Shown piece after piece: positions 1-7,360 of a stretch of DNA of 38,148 nucleotides. The notes beneath the pieces are model-generated. The model worked only from the letters and a program-made list of their open reading frames with translations. It ran no database searches and had not been told where the DNA came from. A program made the translations under genes and the position numbers. The stretch covers positions 1 to 38,148 of the forward strand of contig DHPY01000069.1 of assembly GCA_002411015.1 (NCBI GenBank), given 5' to 3'. The stretch comes from Armatimonadetes bacterium UBA5352 (lineage in GTDB: Bacteria > Armatimonadota > Zipacnadia > Zipacnadales > UBA5352). Each line of letters begins with the position of its first letter. Within the stretch, counting starts at the first letter, position 1.

Positions 1-236
1 ATGCGGGCTTTCTGAACATAACCGTACTCGCCATCGCCCTCCACTGCGATGGGGCAGTGCGGTGGAACTGGGAGACCCAGAAGCTCACCTACCGAGGCAG
101 AAACGAGTTCATTCGCAACCAAGTACGGCGTTGAAGGTCCATTCCTTTTTGCCAACCCATTGACCGCGACAGCAAAGAGTTCGTTAACTCCCGTGCTGTT
201 CACTCGGTGAAGGTTGACCCCTCTGTAGACGTCCAT
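1..236 (-). CDS. HipA-like kinase domain protein, 5' part only (cut by window edge)
   Basis: An open frame runs from an ATG at 236 to the window edge without a stop, giving 78 residues of the N-terminus. A strong ribosome-binding site (AAGGGGGG) lies a few bases upstream of the ATG. The stretch 'YLVANELVSASVGELLGLPVPP' (about residues 41-62) resembles the HipA-like kinase family, in which a 'NE..A..LA.LLGLPVP' segment follows the glycine-rich start of the kinase fold. The family is related to the HipA Ser/Thr kinase of toxin-antitoxin systems, but many stand-alone members have no known role. The gene lies 83 bp downstream of a small winged-helix gene on the same strand, an arrangement reminiscent of a regulator-kinase pair. 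The catalytic part is outside the window, so the family call is tentative. Confidence 0.5.
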   Translation of the reverse strand, partial: MDVYRGVNLHRVNSTGVNELFAVAVNGLAKRNGPSTPYLVANELVSASVGELLGLPVPPHCPIAVEGDGEYGYVQKAR

Positions 237-319
237 GGTTCCCCCCTTAGGGTGGAACTACTCACTCCGCACTGCCCGTCGTTGCTGCCGTGTCGCGATC
301 GTCGTCAGTGGCTACTCAT

Positions 320-532
320 CTATCGGTTCAGATGCCGGCGCAGTTCGCCTTCAGCCTCCAGTTGCCGAAGCAGATCGCATACCCGCCGCAGTCTCAGTCC
401 CAGACCGCCCGCGATCTCCGATTCGCCTGCGCCCGGATTGTCGCCGATGAAGCGAAGGATCTCAGCCCGAGCCTGATCATCGTCGATATCGCGCGCCAAT
501 GAAGATGCTGTCTTCTCCGTATACATGCTCAT
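320..532 (-). CDS. Small winged-helix DNA-binding protein
   Basis: A 70-residue protein starting at ATG 532 (a second ATG two codons later is also possible; GGAG lies just upstream). Residues 20-68 read as a classic winged helix: a helix 'ARAEILRFIGDNPG', a short helix 'SEIAGGLGL', a recognition helix 'RLRRVCDLLRQLEAEG', and a wing 'ELRRHL'. This pattern is typical of MarR/ArsR-like and replication-type wHTH folds that bind DNA. Third codon positions are GC-rich, as expected of a real gene here. It follows the M14 peptidase gene by 28 bp on the same strand and precedes the HipA-like gene. A regulatory role is inferred from the fold only; target and ligand are unknown. Confidence 0.6.
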   Translation of the reverse strand: MSMYTEKTASSLARDIDDDQARAEILRFIGDNPGAGESEIAGGLGLRLRRVCDLLRQLEAEGELRRHLNR

Positions 533-560
533 TCGCTCCGCGCCGCCTGCCGTCGCTCTC

Positions 561-1811
561 CTATTGCCCCAACGTCCCCGCCTGCACGAGTGTCACGGTC
601 TTAGTGTCTGCCGCGATGCAGCGGCCGGACTCATCCCACGCGCGCACCGCGATCTGCACCGGGCCCTCGCGGCAGATCGTGCGGTCCAGCGAGTACTCGT
701 ACGGCTGCTGGTTCGTCAGCACGAGCACCTGGCCGTCCATCTCGAAGGTGAGGTAGGCGAAGTCCTCCGGGCCCGTGACATCCGCCCAGAGGAGCGTTCG
801 GCCATCCCGCTCGGTGTCGGGGACCGGGTCGCCGAGCGCCACGGAGGTGACCTCCGGCTCCGGAGCAGGGGCGGCCTCGGCGGGCGCCTCAGGCGCGGCA
901 GCCACCTGCACGGGAGGAAGCGCGGGATCGCCGTAGTGATAGGCAAGCTGGTTCGCGATCACAAGCGTGCCCAGGATGTGGTAGCTCGCGCGGTCGCGCA
1001 GGCTCCGGCCCCTGCCGGTCTTCGACTCGAAGAGGAACGATGGCACCTTGTGGTCGAGGCCGAAGTGCCGGTGCGCAAGGCGCGTATCGTCGCCCGGCGT
1101 ATCGTAGTAGCAGTTCAGCGGGATCCCGTAGCGCCGCATCCAGATGCTGACCTGCGCGCTCGTCTGCCCGCAGCGCTGCCCGAGGACCGCCGGGAGCGCC
1201 CCGTGCGAGGCGATCGTCTCCATGAAGTTCTCCTGGTAGGAGGACCTGCTGGAGGCTGCGGGAAGCTCGTGCAGGTCGATCACTGCGTCGGCCTGCCAGT
1301 CGCGGAAGACGCGCTCGATCGCCTGGGTCTCCGGCTGCGTGCGGGCGACCCAGTCGCGGTTGAGGTCCACGCCTGCGCCGTTCCCACGGCGGGAGGCGGC
1401 GGCGCCGTCCGGGTTCGTCATCGGCACGATCAGCAGCGCCACGCGCCGCAGCAGCGCCTTCTCAGCCGCGCCCTCGGAGGTCGCGAAGTGCTTCATGAGC
1501 GCCATCGCGGCCTCGGTGCCTGCGGGCTCATTACCGTGCTGGCGCGCGAAGATCAGGAGCTTGCGAAGCTGGCGCGGGTCGTACGCCGGGTCGCAGATGA
1601 CGGCCATGGGGATATGCCGCCCGCCACGTGTTAGCCCGATGCTCTCACAGTTCACGCGCCCGGTGCCGTGGAGCGACTGCATCGCCGCCATCATCTCAGC
1701 GTATGAGTGCGGCTGGCCGGGGATCTGCGCGGAGATATCCGCCACGATGTCGGCGTGCGCAGTGAACGCTGCGGCCGTCAGGATGATCGTCAGGATTGCG
1801 ATTCGCTTCAT
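561..1811 (-). CDS. Secreted M14-family zinc carboxypeptidase
   Basis: A 416-residue protein that removes C-terminal residues or cleaves amide bonds in peptides or cell-wall peptides outside the cytoplasm. Residues 1-20 (MKRIAILTII...TAHA) form a signal peptide, which is why I choose the ATG at 1811 rather than the in-frame ATG at 1826. The M14 zinc and catalytic residues are visible: H92 and E95 in 'RQHGNEPAG', N151-R152 in 'DLNRDW', H181 in 'DLHE', and the general base E262 in 'FLFESKTG'. 'NPDG' at 133-136 is also typical. After about residue 290 there is an Ala/Pro/Glu-rich linker and then an immunoglobulin-like beta domain ('DGRTLLWADVTG...VQIAVRAWDESGR'). It lies just downstream of the GHMP kinase gene. 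Substrate cannot be told from sequence. Confidence 0.88.
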   Translation of the reverse strand: MKRIAILTIILTAAAFTAHADIVADISAQIPGQPHSYAEMMAAMQSLHGTGRVNCESIGLTRGGRHIPMAVICDPAYDPRQLRKLLIFARQHGNEPAGTEAAMALMKHFATSEGAAEKALLRRVALLIVPMTNPDGAAASRRGNGAGVDLNRDWVARTQPETQAIERVFRDWQADAVIDLHELPAASSRSSYQENFMETIASHGALPAVLGQRCGQTSAQVSIWMRRYGIPLNCYYDTPGDDTRLAHRHFGLDHKVPSFLFESKTGRGRSLRDRASYHILGTLVIANQLAYHYGDPALPPVQVAAAPEAPAEAAPAPEPEVTSVALGDPVPDTERDGRTLLWADVTGPEDFAYLTFEMDGQVLVLTNQQPYEYSLDRTICREGPVQIAVRAWDESGRCIAADTKTVTLVQAGTLGQ

Positions 1812-1838
1812 GATCACGCTCATCATGCGCTGCTGGCG

Positions 1839-2777
1839 TTACCACCTGAACACATCACACACGTACGGTACGCGGACCTCGGCTTTGATCGCCGCGGCGA
1901 CCTCGTCCTGCCTGCCGGGGCAGTAGGCGACCATGCAGCCGCCACCGCCCGCCCCCATCTGCTTCGCGCCGAACGCACCCGCGGCTACCGACGCCGCGCA
2001 GAGGCGCTCGATCTTCTCGGTCGAGGCGCCGATGCGCTTCTCTTCGATCTGGCTCAGCGTCATCAGTTCGCCGACGCGGGCGGCGTCCCCCGCCTCCAGC
2101 GCCTCCCGGCCGCTCAGTGTATATTGATGCAACCGCTCGAACGCGTCAAGTACGATCGGGTCGCCATTTTCCAGCCGCTCGCGCGTCCGGTTGAGCACAT
2201 CCGCCGCATGGCGCGGCTCAGCGGAGTCGCCCACAACCACCGGGAGTTCGGCGATATCCAGCACCTCGGCCGATGCGGGCTCGCCGGTTGCGATGAAGGT
2301 GACGCCACCGTATGCGATCGCGTACTGGTCCATCCGCCCGCAGGAGATGCCGCAGATGTCGTGCTCGGCGATGTAGGCGGTCTCGGCTATCTCGTCACGA
2401 CTCATCCGGAGCGCGAAGAGTTCATCCAGCGCCATGATCGCCCCGACGGTGAGCGCAGCGGAGGTGCTCAGGCCTGCGCCGATCGGGATCTCGGACTGCA
2501 CCTCCATGCAGAAGCCGCCGGGCAGCCTGTCGCGCAGCAGCCAGGTAGCGGCCTGGACGTACTTGAGGTAGCCGCAGGTCTCCGGCTCATCGCCGATCGT
2601 GAAGCACTCGGTAGTGCGGAGGTCATGGCTGTAGACGGCGACCTCGGGCCCATCGGTCGCGGTTGCGGAGACGTGCAGGAAGATGTCAATCGCCGCGGCG
2701 ATGACGGGCTTGTGCGCGATGTCTATCTTGTCCCCGAACAGGCAGATGCGCCCGGGGATGTGGAGGCGGACGTTCAT
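1839..2777 (-). CDS. GHMP-family sugar kinase (galactokinase-like)
   Basis: A 312-residue cytoplasmic kinase that phosphorylates a sugar or sugar-like alcohol with ATP. Three GHMP motifs are present: motif 1 region 'HIPGRICLFGDKIDI' (residues 6-20), the phosphate-binding motif 2 'IPIGAGLSTSAAL' (97-109), and motif 3 'KQMGAGGGGCMVAY' (272-285). 'CGRMDQ' (146-151) matches the galactokinase 'CGIMDQ' signature, D150 being the likely catalytic base. An upstream extension to 2855 is open but has no homologous look, so the ATG at 2777 is preferred. Because a sugar nucleotidyltransferase and an epimerase lie nearby, it may act as an HddA/fucokinase-type enzyme that makes a sugar 1-phosphate. That substrate assignment is inference. 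Confidence 0.85.
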   Translation of the reverse strand: MNVRLHIPGRICLFGDKIDIAHKPVIAAAIDIFLHVSATATDGPEVAVYSHDLRTTECFTIGDEPETCGYLKYVQAATWLLRDRLPGGFCMEVQSEIPIGAGLSTSAALTVGAIMALDELFALRMSRDEIAETAYIAEHDICGISCGRMDQYAIAYGGVTFIATGEPASAEVLDIAELPVVVGDSAEPRHAADVLNRTRERLENGDPIVLDAFERLHQYTLSGREALEAGDAARVGELMTLSQIEEKRIGASTEKIERLCAASVAAGAFGAKQMGAGGGGCMVAYCPGRQDEVAAAIKAEVRVPYVCDVFRW

Positions 2778-2922
2778 AGCGCTTGCACCACGAGCGGCAG
2801 GATGGTCTACTGCGCGCAGCAAGGCGGATGGCCGCGGGCGAGCAGGGGGACTCACCCGCCCATATGGCTTCGGGGACCCCTGTGCACCCGCGGCTCACCC
2901 TACACCATTCACGCTTCGCCCT

Positions 2923-5256
2923 TCACACACCCCTCTGCTGCAGCACCACGTGGCAGGCCTTCAGGCAGGGCTCGAGGATGCAGTCGAGGTGACGCTGCAC
3001 CGGGTCGCGCTTCGCCATCGCCTCTGAGATCGCCTCGGCGGTGATCTCGCCCTCAGGCAGCGGCACGTCCGTCGTCGAGCCCATCCACTTGATGCCCTCC
3101 TCCGCCACCAAAGCATACCGCTTCGCCCAGTCGCAGCGCAGCAGATCGCGCTTCGACCAGCACTGATCGCCCGCGCACTCCTGCTCCTCGGCTGAGAGCG
3201 CGCAGACCGGGCAGCCCGCGAGACAAGGCGCCTCGCAGCCCTCGCAGGGCTCAAAGGCGACCTCGGCTTCGGTCGGCTCGATCTCGGCGTCCGTGACTAC
3301 CGCCACCCAGCGCATGCGCACGCCCTGCTCCGGGGTGATCGGGAAGCCCGCGCGGCCGATGACCGCGAGCCCGGCGGCCGCCGCCTCGAAGCGGCCGGAG
3401 AAGATGTCGGGCGTCTGGAAGCGCGGGTTCTCCGTCTTCCCGCCGACGCCGGTCACGTCGAAGGTGACCGCCGCGCGGAAGCCGCGGTGCTCGAGCTCTC
3501 GCGCGATGTTGATCGCGTCTATGCAGATGTCACGCGTCACCTGGTAGTTCGCGAAGGCCCATGGGCCGACGGCGTCCGCGGGTGACTCGCCAGCGCGCTC
3601 GAGGGTCTTCGCCGGGATCGCCATCCCGAGCACAATGACTGACTTCGCGCCCGGCACCCAGTCCTCGGGGCTGAAGACGCGCGCGCCCTCGCGGTTCGCG
3701 ATCTTCGGCTCCAGCGCGCCATGGAGCGGCCCGGCCTTCACCACGTTGATCTTCAGCGCGTCCTCATCTATCTGCCCGCGCAGTTCATCGGCGATGGCCG
3801 CCAGCTTCTCCGCGCTCGCCACGCCGATGAGGTCCGAGCCATCCTCCGCGACCAGCGCCTCAAGCTCCGCAAGCTCCGGCGCCACCTGCGGCGCATCCAT
3901 CACGAGATCCGTGCCGGTCGCGGCCAGCGGCGCCTGCGTGAGGACCACCCGCCATGCGAGCCGGTGACCGTAGCGCTCGCTGAACATCTCCCCGTTGGTC
4001 TGCTCGAGGAGACCCGCCTTCTTCGCGACCTCCTGCGCATGCACGGTCGTGCAGCAGACGGAGTAGTAGTCCAGCGCCTCGAGCTCGCGCGCCATGTCGA
4101 GTTCGAGGTGGTCGAGTTGCAGGCCGACGCCGAAGTGCGTCACCGCGCAGTGCTCGCCGAGCGGCCCGCAGGCGCTCACGTCCGAATCCTTCGGCCAGTC
4201 CATGCCGAAGACGATCGCGGACCTGCAGCCCGGGAGCTGATGGGCGGGGTTCGCGGGATCGTCGGCCGCCCACTCGGACACGGGGACGATGCCGATGACG
4301 GCCATCCCACGCTCACCGGCCATGCGCTTGACGCGCTCGGTGAGCTGCCGGTCGGCAGGAGCCTTCGCGGGGACCTGGCGGTGCAGGTAGCGACCGCGTA
4401 GGTGCGGCGGGCGGCAGTACTTCAGGCACGGACCCTCGGTGCCGCCGCGGCGCCCGTGCTCCGCAAGCTGCTCGAGGATGACCTCCTCGGTCACCACGTC
4501 CGGGATGTCGAGGAATGCGTCGAGGCCGAAGTGCTCGCTCCACGCGCAGCGCCACAGGTTCTTCTCGGCATACCGGAACTCCTTACCGGCGATATTCAGG
4601 ACGACCTCGCCGGTCACCTCGTGCGCGAGCGCCCCGCCACACTGCTCGTCGCACTTGATGATACACTTCGCGCAGCGGTCGCAAAGCCGCGGGCCGTTGT
4701 ACATCGGATCTGGGTCGAGCGGGGCGTCGGTGATCATGCAGCAGAAGCGCTGCCAGGTGCCGAACTCGGGCGTCATGAGCAGCCCGTGGTAGCCGATCTC
4801 CCCGAGGCCGACGCAGGCCGCGGCGTGGATATCCGAGAGGTCCGGCCCGAAGGGGCGCTCGATCTCACCGTAGGGGCGGTAGCGCCAGATGTTCGTGGCC
4901 GGGATCGGGATCGCGTTGTGCCCCTGGCGCTCCAGCCAGCGCGCGAGGTGGAACTGGATGAACTCCAGCCGCTCATTCATCCTCCCCTGCACGCCGTAGG
5001 GCCCGAGGTGGTGCGCGTCGGGGATCCCGCCAAGCTCCACGCACGCGTCCGGGTGGTGGATCGCCACCACGACGACGTGCGTGGCGTCCGGCCAGTGCCC
5101 GAGCGGGTGCATCTGGATCGGCGCGCCCTCCCAGCGCTCGCACGGCCCGACGCCCACCAGGTCCGCGCCAAGCTCAAGCGCCTTCGACTTCAACGCCGCC
5201 GTCAGCGCCTGATCCGCATCGCACAGTGGTTTCTCGCTCCTGATCTCGCTGCTCAT
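2923..5256 (-). CDS. Three-module QueG/reductive-dehalogenase-like iron-sulfur protein
   Basis: A 777-residue cytoplasmic protein made of three repeats of the fold seen in epoxyqueuosine reductase (QueG) and cobalamin-dependent reductive dehalogenases. Each module opens alike: 'GADLVGVGP...PDATHVVVVAIHHP' (30-69), 'GMAVIGIVP...PGCRSAIVFGMDWP' (317-355), 'GSDLIGVAS...PGAKSVIVLGMAIP' (473-548). Module 1 has 'GLGEIGYHGLLMTPEFG' and a ferredoxin motif C192-x2-C195-x2-C198-x3-C202, then C237, C277 and C281. Module 3 has 'AAGLAVIGRAGFPITPEQG' and C671-x2-C674-x3-C678-x3-C682, then C708, C759, C764 and C768. Module 2 lacks a cysteine cluster. The start ATG overlaps the stop of the upstream nucleotidyltransferase by 4 bp (ATGA), implying coupled translation. 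QueG itself is about 300-380 residues, so this is not a queuosine enzyme of usual form. Role unknown; a reductase or corrinoid protein is a guess. Confidence 0.8.
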   Translation of the reverse strand: MSSEIRSEKPLCDADQALTAALKSKALELGADLVGVGPCERWEGAPIQMHPLGHWPDATHVVVVAIHHPDACVELGGIPDAHHLGPYGVQGRMNERLEFIQFHLARWLERQGHNAIPIPATNIWRYRPYGEIERPFGPDLSDIHAAACVGLGEIGYHGLLMTPEFGTWQRFCCMITDAPLDPDPMYNGPRLCDRCAKCIIKCDEQCGGALAHEVTGEVVLNIAGKEFRYAEKNLWRCAWSEHFGLDAFLDIPDVVTEEVILEQLAEHGRRGGTEGPCLKYCRPPHLRGRYLHRQVPAKAPADRQLTERVKRMAGERGMAVIGIVPVSEWAADDPANPAHQLPGCRSAIVFGMDWPKDSDVSACGPLGEHCAVTHFGVGLQLDHLELDMARELEALDYYSVCCTTVHAQEVAKKAGLLEQTNGEMFSERYGHRLAWRVVLTQAPLAATGTDLVMDAPQVAPELAELEALVAEDGSDLIGVASAEKLAAIADELRGQIDEDALKINVVKAGPLHGALEPKIANREGARVFSPEDWVPGAKSVIVLGMAIPAKTLERAGESPADAVGPWAFANYQVTRDICIDAINIARELEHRGFRAAVTFDVTGVGGKTENPRFQTPDIFSGRFEAAAAGLAVIGRAGFPITPEQGVRMRWVAVVTDAEIEPTEAEVAFEPCEGCEAPCLAGCPVCALSAEEQECAGDQCWSKRDLLRCDWAKRYALVAEEGIKWMGSTTDVPLPEGEITAEAISEAMAKRDPVQRHLDCILEPCLKACHVVLQQRGV

Positions 5257-5951
5257 CGTCGCGTTCCTCCAAAGAACTCATTCGCTTTGTCGAGGTCCGA
5301 CAGTCGGCCCACATCGAGCCAGTATGCTCTCTCATCAATGAAGCCCCGGACGCTACGCCCGTCCGCGATCAGCTTCGGGAAGATGTCATGCGAGAAATCC
5401 AGTCCCGGCGCGCTGCGCTCGATCGCCTCACCCCCCAGCACGAAGATCGCCGCGTTCGTCGGCACATCCAGCGGCGGCTTCTCCACGAAGCGGCTCACGC
5501 GACCGTCCGCCGCCACGTCCGCGACGCCCGCGTGGATCTCGACGCCCTTCACGAGGCCGATCGTGAGGTCGGCCCCATGCGCGAGGTGCTCGGCGGCCAT
5601 CGCGGCGGCGTCCAGATCGCTCAGGATGTCGCCGTAGTGCACCAGCACGTCCCTCTCGCCGTCAAGCATGGAGCGCATGTGCGCGGTCTCACCCGCGGTG
5701 CCGGAGGGCTCGGTGTTCACCGAGTACTCGATCCGTGCTCCGAAGCGGGAGCCATCGCCGAAGTAGTGCCGCACCTGATCGGCGAAGAGCGAGAGCGCCA
5801 CGGTCTGCTCCGTGAAGCCCTGCTCCACGAGCTTGCGCACGATCCGCTCGAGGATCGGCACCCCGGCGACGGGCACCATGGCCTTCGAGATGTAGTTCGT
5901 GAGCGGGCGCAGGCGCGTTCCGTGCCCGGCGCAGAGGATGATGGCCTTCAT
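5253..5951 (-). CDS. Sugar-phosphate nucleotidyltransferase
   Basis: A 232-residue enzyme that joins a sugar 1-phosphate to an NTP, giving an NDP-sugar and pyrophosphate. The N-terminal signature 'IILCAGHGTRLRPLTNYISKAMVPV' (residues 4-28) carries the nucleotide loop and the conserved lysine. 'HYGDILSDLD' supplies the metal-binding Asp, and 'GRVSRFVEKPP' is the usual sugar-binding EKP segment. The length matches short members such as HddC, RmlA-like and mannose-1-phosphate guanylyltransferase types without a C-terminal beta-helix. It is first in the minus-strand group and overlaps the QueG-like gene by 4 bp. A divergent epimerase starts 158 bp away, and a GHMP kinase lies downstream. Sugar specificity cannot be read from sequence. 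Confidence 0.87.
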   Translation of the reverse strand: MKAIILCAGHGTRLRPLTNYISKAMVPVAGVPILERIVRKLVEQGFTEQTVALSLFADQVRHYFGDGSRFGARIEYSVNTEPSGTAGETAHMRSMLDGERDVLVHYGDILSDLDAAAMAAEHLAHGADLTIGLVKGVEIHAGVADVAADGRVSRFVEKPPLDVPTNAAIFVLGGEAIERSAPGLDFSHDIFPKLIADGRSVRGFIDERAYWLDVGRLSDLDKANEFFGGTRR

Positions 5952-6109
5952 CAGCGGCTCCCGGGCTGGTCTGAGATTGTGGTGTGTCCTTCGCTCCGCG
6001 AAGCGCCGGACCTCCCTCGGCGTGTGGACGCTCAGGAAGGACTCCGCTCTCCGGGGCCGAACAACCAGCCTGTCATGCGATCCCGCTCCCGAAGGGATGT
6101 CCTGAACCG

Positions 6110-7159
6110 ATGATCGCGATCACCGGCGGCGCCGGGTTCCTCGGCTATCACCTCGCCAACTACTTCCACGACCGCGACCCGCAGCAGCAGTTCATGCTGA
6201 TTGACATCGCGGACTACATCGAGTCCGATTACCCGGAGGGCACAGCGTTCCTCAAGGGCGACATCCGCGATCGGAAGCGCCTCGTGGAGCTGCTTCAGGG
6301 GCGCGAGGTAGACTGCCTGATCCACGCAGCCGCCGCGCTGCCGCTGTGGAAGCGTGAGGATATCTTCACCACCAACGTGGACGGGACGCGCACCGTCATG
6401 TCGGTCTGCCAGGAACTCGGCATCCCGCGCGTGGTCTACATCTCCTCGACAGCGGTCTACGGCGTGCCGAAGGTCCATCCGCTCTATGAGGACCACCCGA
6501 TGGTCGGCGTGGGGCCATACGGTGAGAGCAAGGTGCAGGCCGAGGAGGTCTGCCACGAGTTCCAGGAGGCCGGGATGGTCATCTCGATCATCCGGCCGAA
6601 GACCTTCATCGGGACCGCGCGGCTTGGCGTCTTCCAGATCCTCTACGACTGGGTCGAGAGCGGCTGCAGGATCCCGGTCATCGGCGATGGCTCCAACCGC
6701 TACCAGCTCCTCGAGGTCGACGACCTCGCGCAGGCCACGTGGCTGTGCGCGACCGGCGACCCGGCGGTCTGCAACGGTACCTTCAACGTGGGCGCAGAGG
6801 AGTTCCACACAGTCCTCGAGGACGTGGGGGCGCTGTGCGAGTACGCGGGGAACGGTGCGCGTGTGATGGGCACCCCCGCCTGGCTCGTCAAGCCCGCGCT
6901 CGCCACACTTGAGGCGCTGCACCTCTCGCCGCTGTATAAGTGGGTCTACGGGACCGCGGATACAGACAGCTTCGTGTCTGTCGAGAAGATCAAGCAGACG
7001 CTCGGCTGGGAGGCGCTATACTCCAATGCGGACGCCCTGATCCGCTCCTACCAGTGGTACCTCGACCACAAGCACGAGCTTGGCTCAGGGACCGGCATCA
7101 CGCACCGGGTTGCCTGGAACCAGGGGGCGCTTAAGGTCGTCAAACGATTCATGAGGTGA
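6110..7159 (+). CDS. NAD-dependent epimerase/dehydratase (extended SDR)
   Basis: A 349-residue Rossmann-fold enzyme that acts on NDP-sugars or related hydroxyl/keto compounds with NAD(P). The cofactor loop 'ITGGAGFLG' occupies residues 4-12. 'D51-I-R-D' follows the second strand. The catalytic set is S112/S113 in 'YISSTAVYG', Y137 and K141 in 'PYGESK'. The open frame reaches back to 5984, but homology begins at the ATG at 6110, with GAAGGGA 12 bp upstream. The C-terminal part ('PAWLVKPALATLEALHLSPLYKW') resembles the 3-beta-HSD/NAD-epimerase branch. It is divergent from the nucleotidyltransferase gene. A shared 158-bp promoter region suggests co-regulation in nucleotide-sugar or exopolysaccharide synthesis, by inference. 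Confidence 0.86.
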   Translation: MIAITGGAGFLGYHLANYFHDRDPQQQFMLIDIADYIESDYPEGTAFLKGDIRDRKRLVELLQGREVDCLIHAAAALPLWKREDIFTTNVDGTRTVMSVCQELGIPRVVYISSTAVYGVPKVHPLYEDHPMVGVGPYGESKVQAEEVCHEFQEAGMVISIIRPKTFIGTARLGVFQILYDWVESGCRIPVIGDGSNRYQLLEVDDLAQATWLCATGDPAVCNGTFNVGAEEFHTVLEDVGALCEYAGNGARVMGTPAWLVKPALATLEALHLSPLYKWVYGTADTDSFVSVEKIKQTLGWEALYSNADALIRSYQWYLDHKHELGSGTGITHRVAWNQGALKVVKRFMR

Positions 7160-7204
7160 CATCCTCGGTGGCGCGGAGGCTGCTCCGGGGAAGCCCCCGC
7201 GACG

Positions 7205-7303
7205 TTGACTTCAGCGCATTCACTGGTGTACACTTCGGTACGTATGCTATGAACGCGCGCTTCGTGCGCGCGGGCGGCCATACTCTGAGGAGAGTGAAGG
7301 ACC
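7205..7303 (+). promoter_or_regulatory. Putative sigma-70 promoter and hairpin leader before phoH
   Basis: TTGACT (7205-7210) and TACACT (7229-7234) are 18 bp apart and match a vegetative promoter. Downstream is a 6-bp hairpin GCGCGC-TTCGT-GCGCGC (7255-7271), then TGAGGAGAGTGAAGG (7286-7300), which holds two Shine-Dalgarno-like runs. A ten-codon reading frame starts at GTG 7294 and stops at 7326. No experimental support; called from pattern only. Confidence 0.45.
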
Positions 7304-7360
7304 ACGTCCGAGCAGACAACGCGTGAGCCCGCGACCAGCGTTTCCGTCGGGGGCATTGAG

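Noticed and set aside
525..1634. A 369-residue open frame on the plus strand opposite the M14 peptidase gene
   Set aside because: It is Arg/Val/Ala/Leu-rich shadow of the minus-strand gene, which has clear catalytic motifs and a signal peptide.
2923..5256. Simple epoxyqueuosine reductase (queG)
   Set aside because: The chain is about twice too long, has three modules, and its cysteine spacing differs; no other queuosine genes are nearby.
7181..7199. A CGGGG/CCCCG hairpin after the epimerase as a terminator
   Set aside because: The stem is short and no T run follows; it could arise by chance in this GC-rich DNA.
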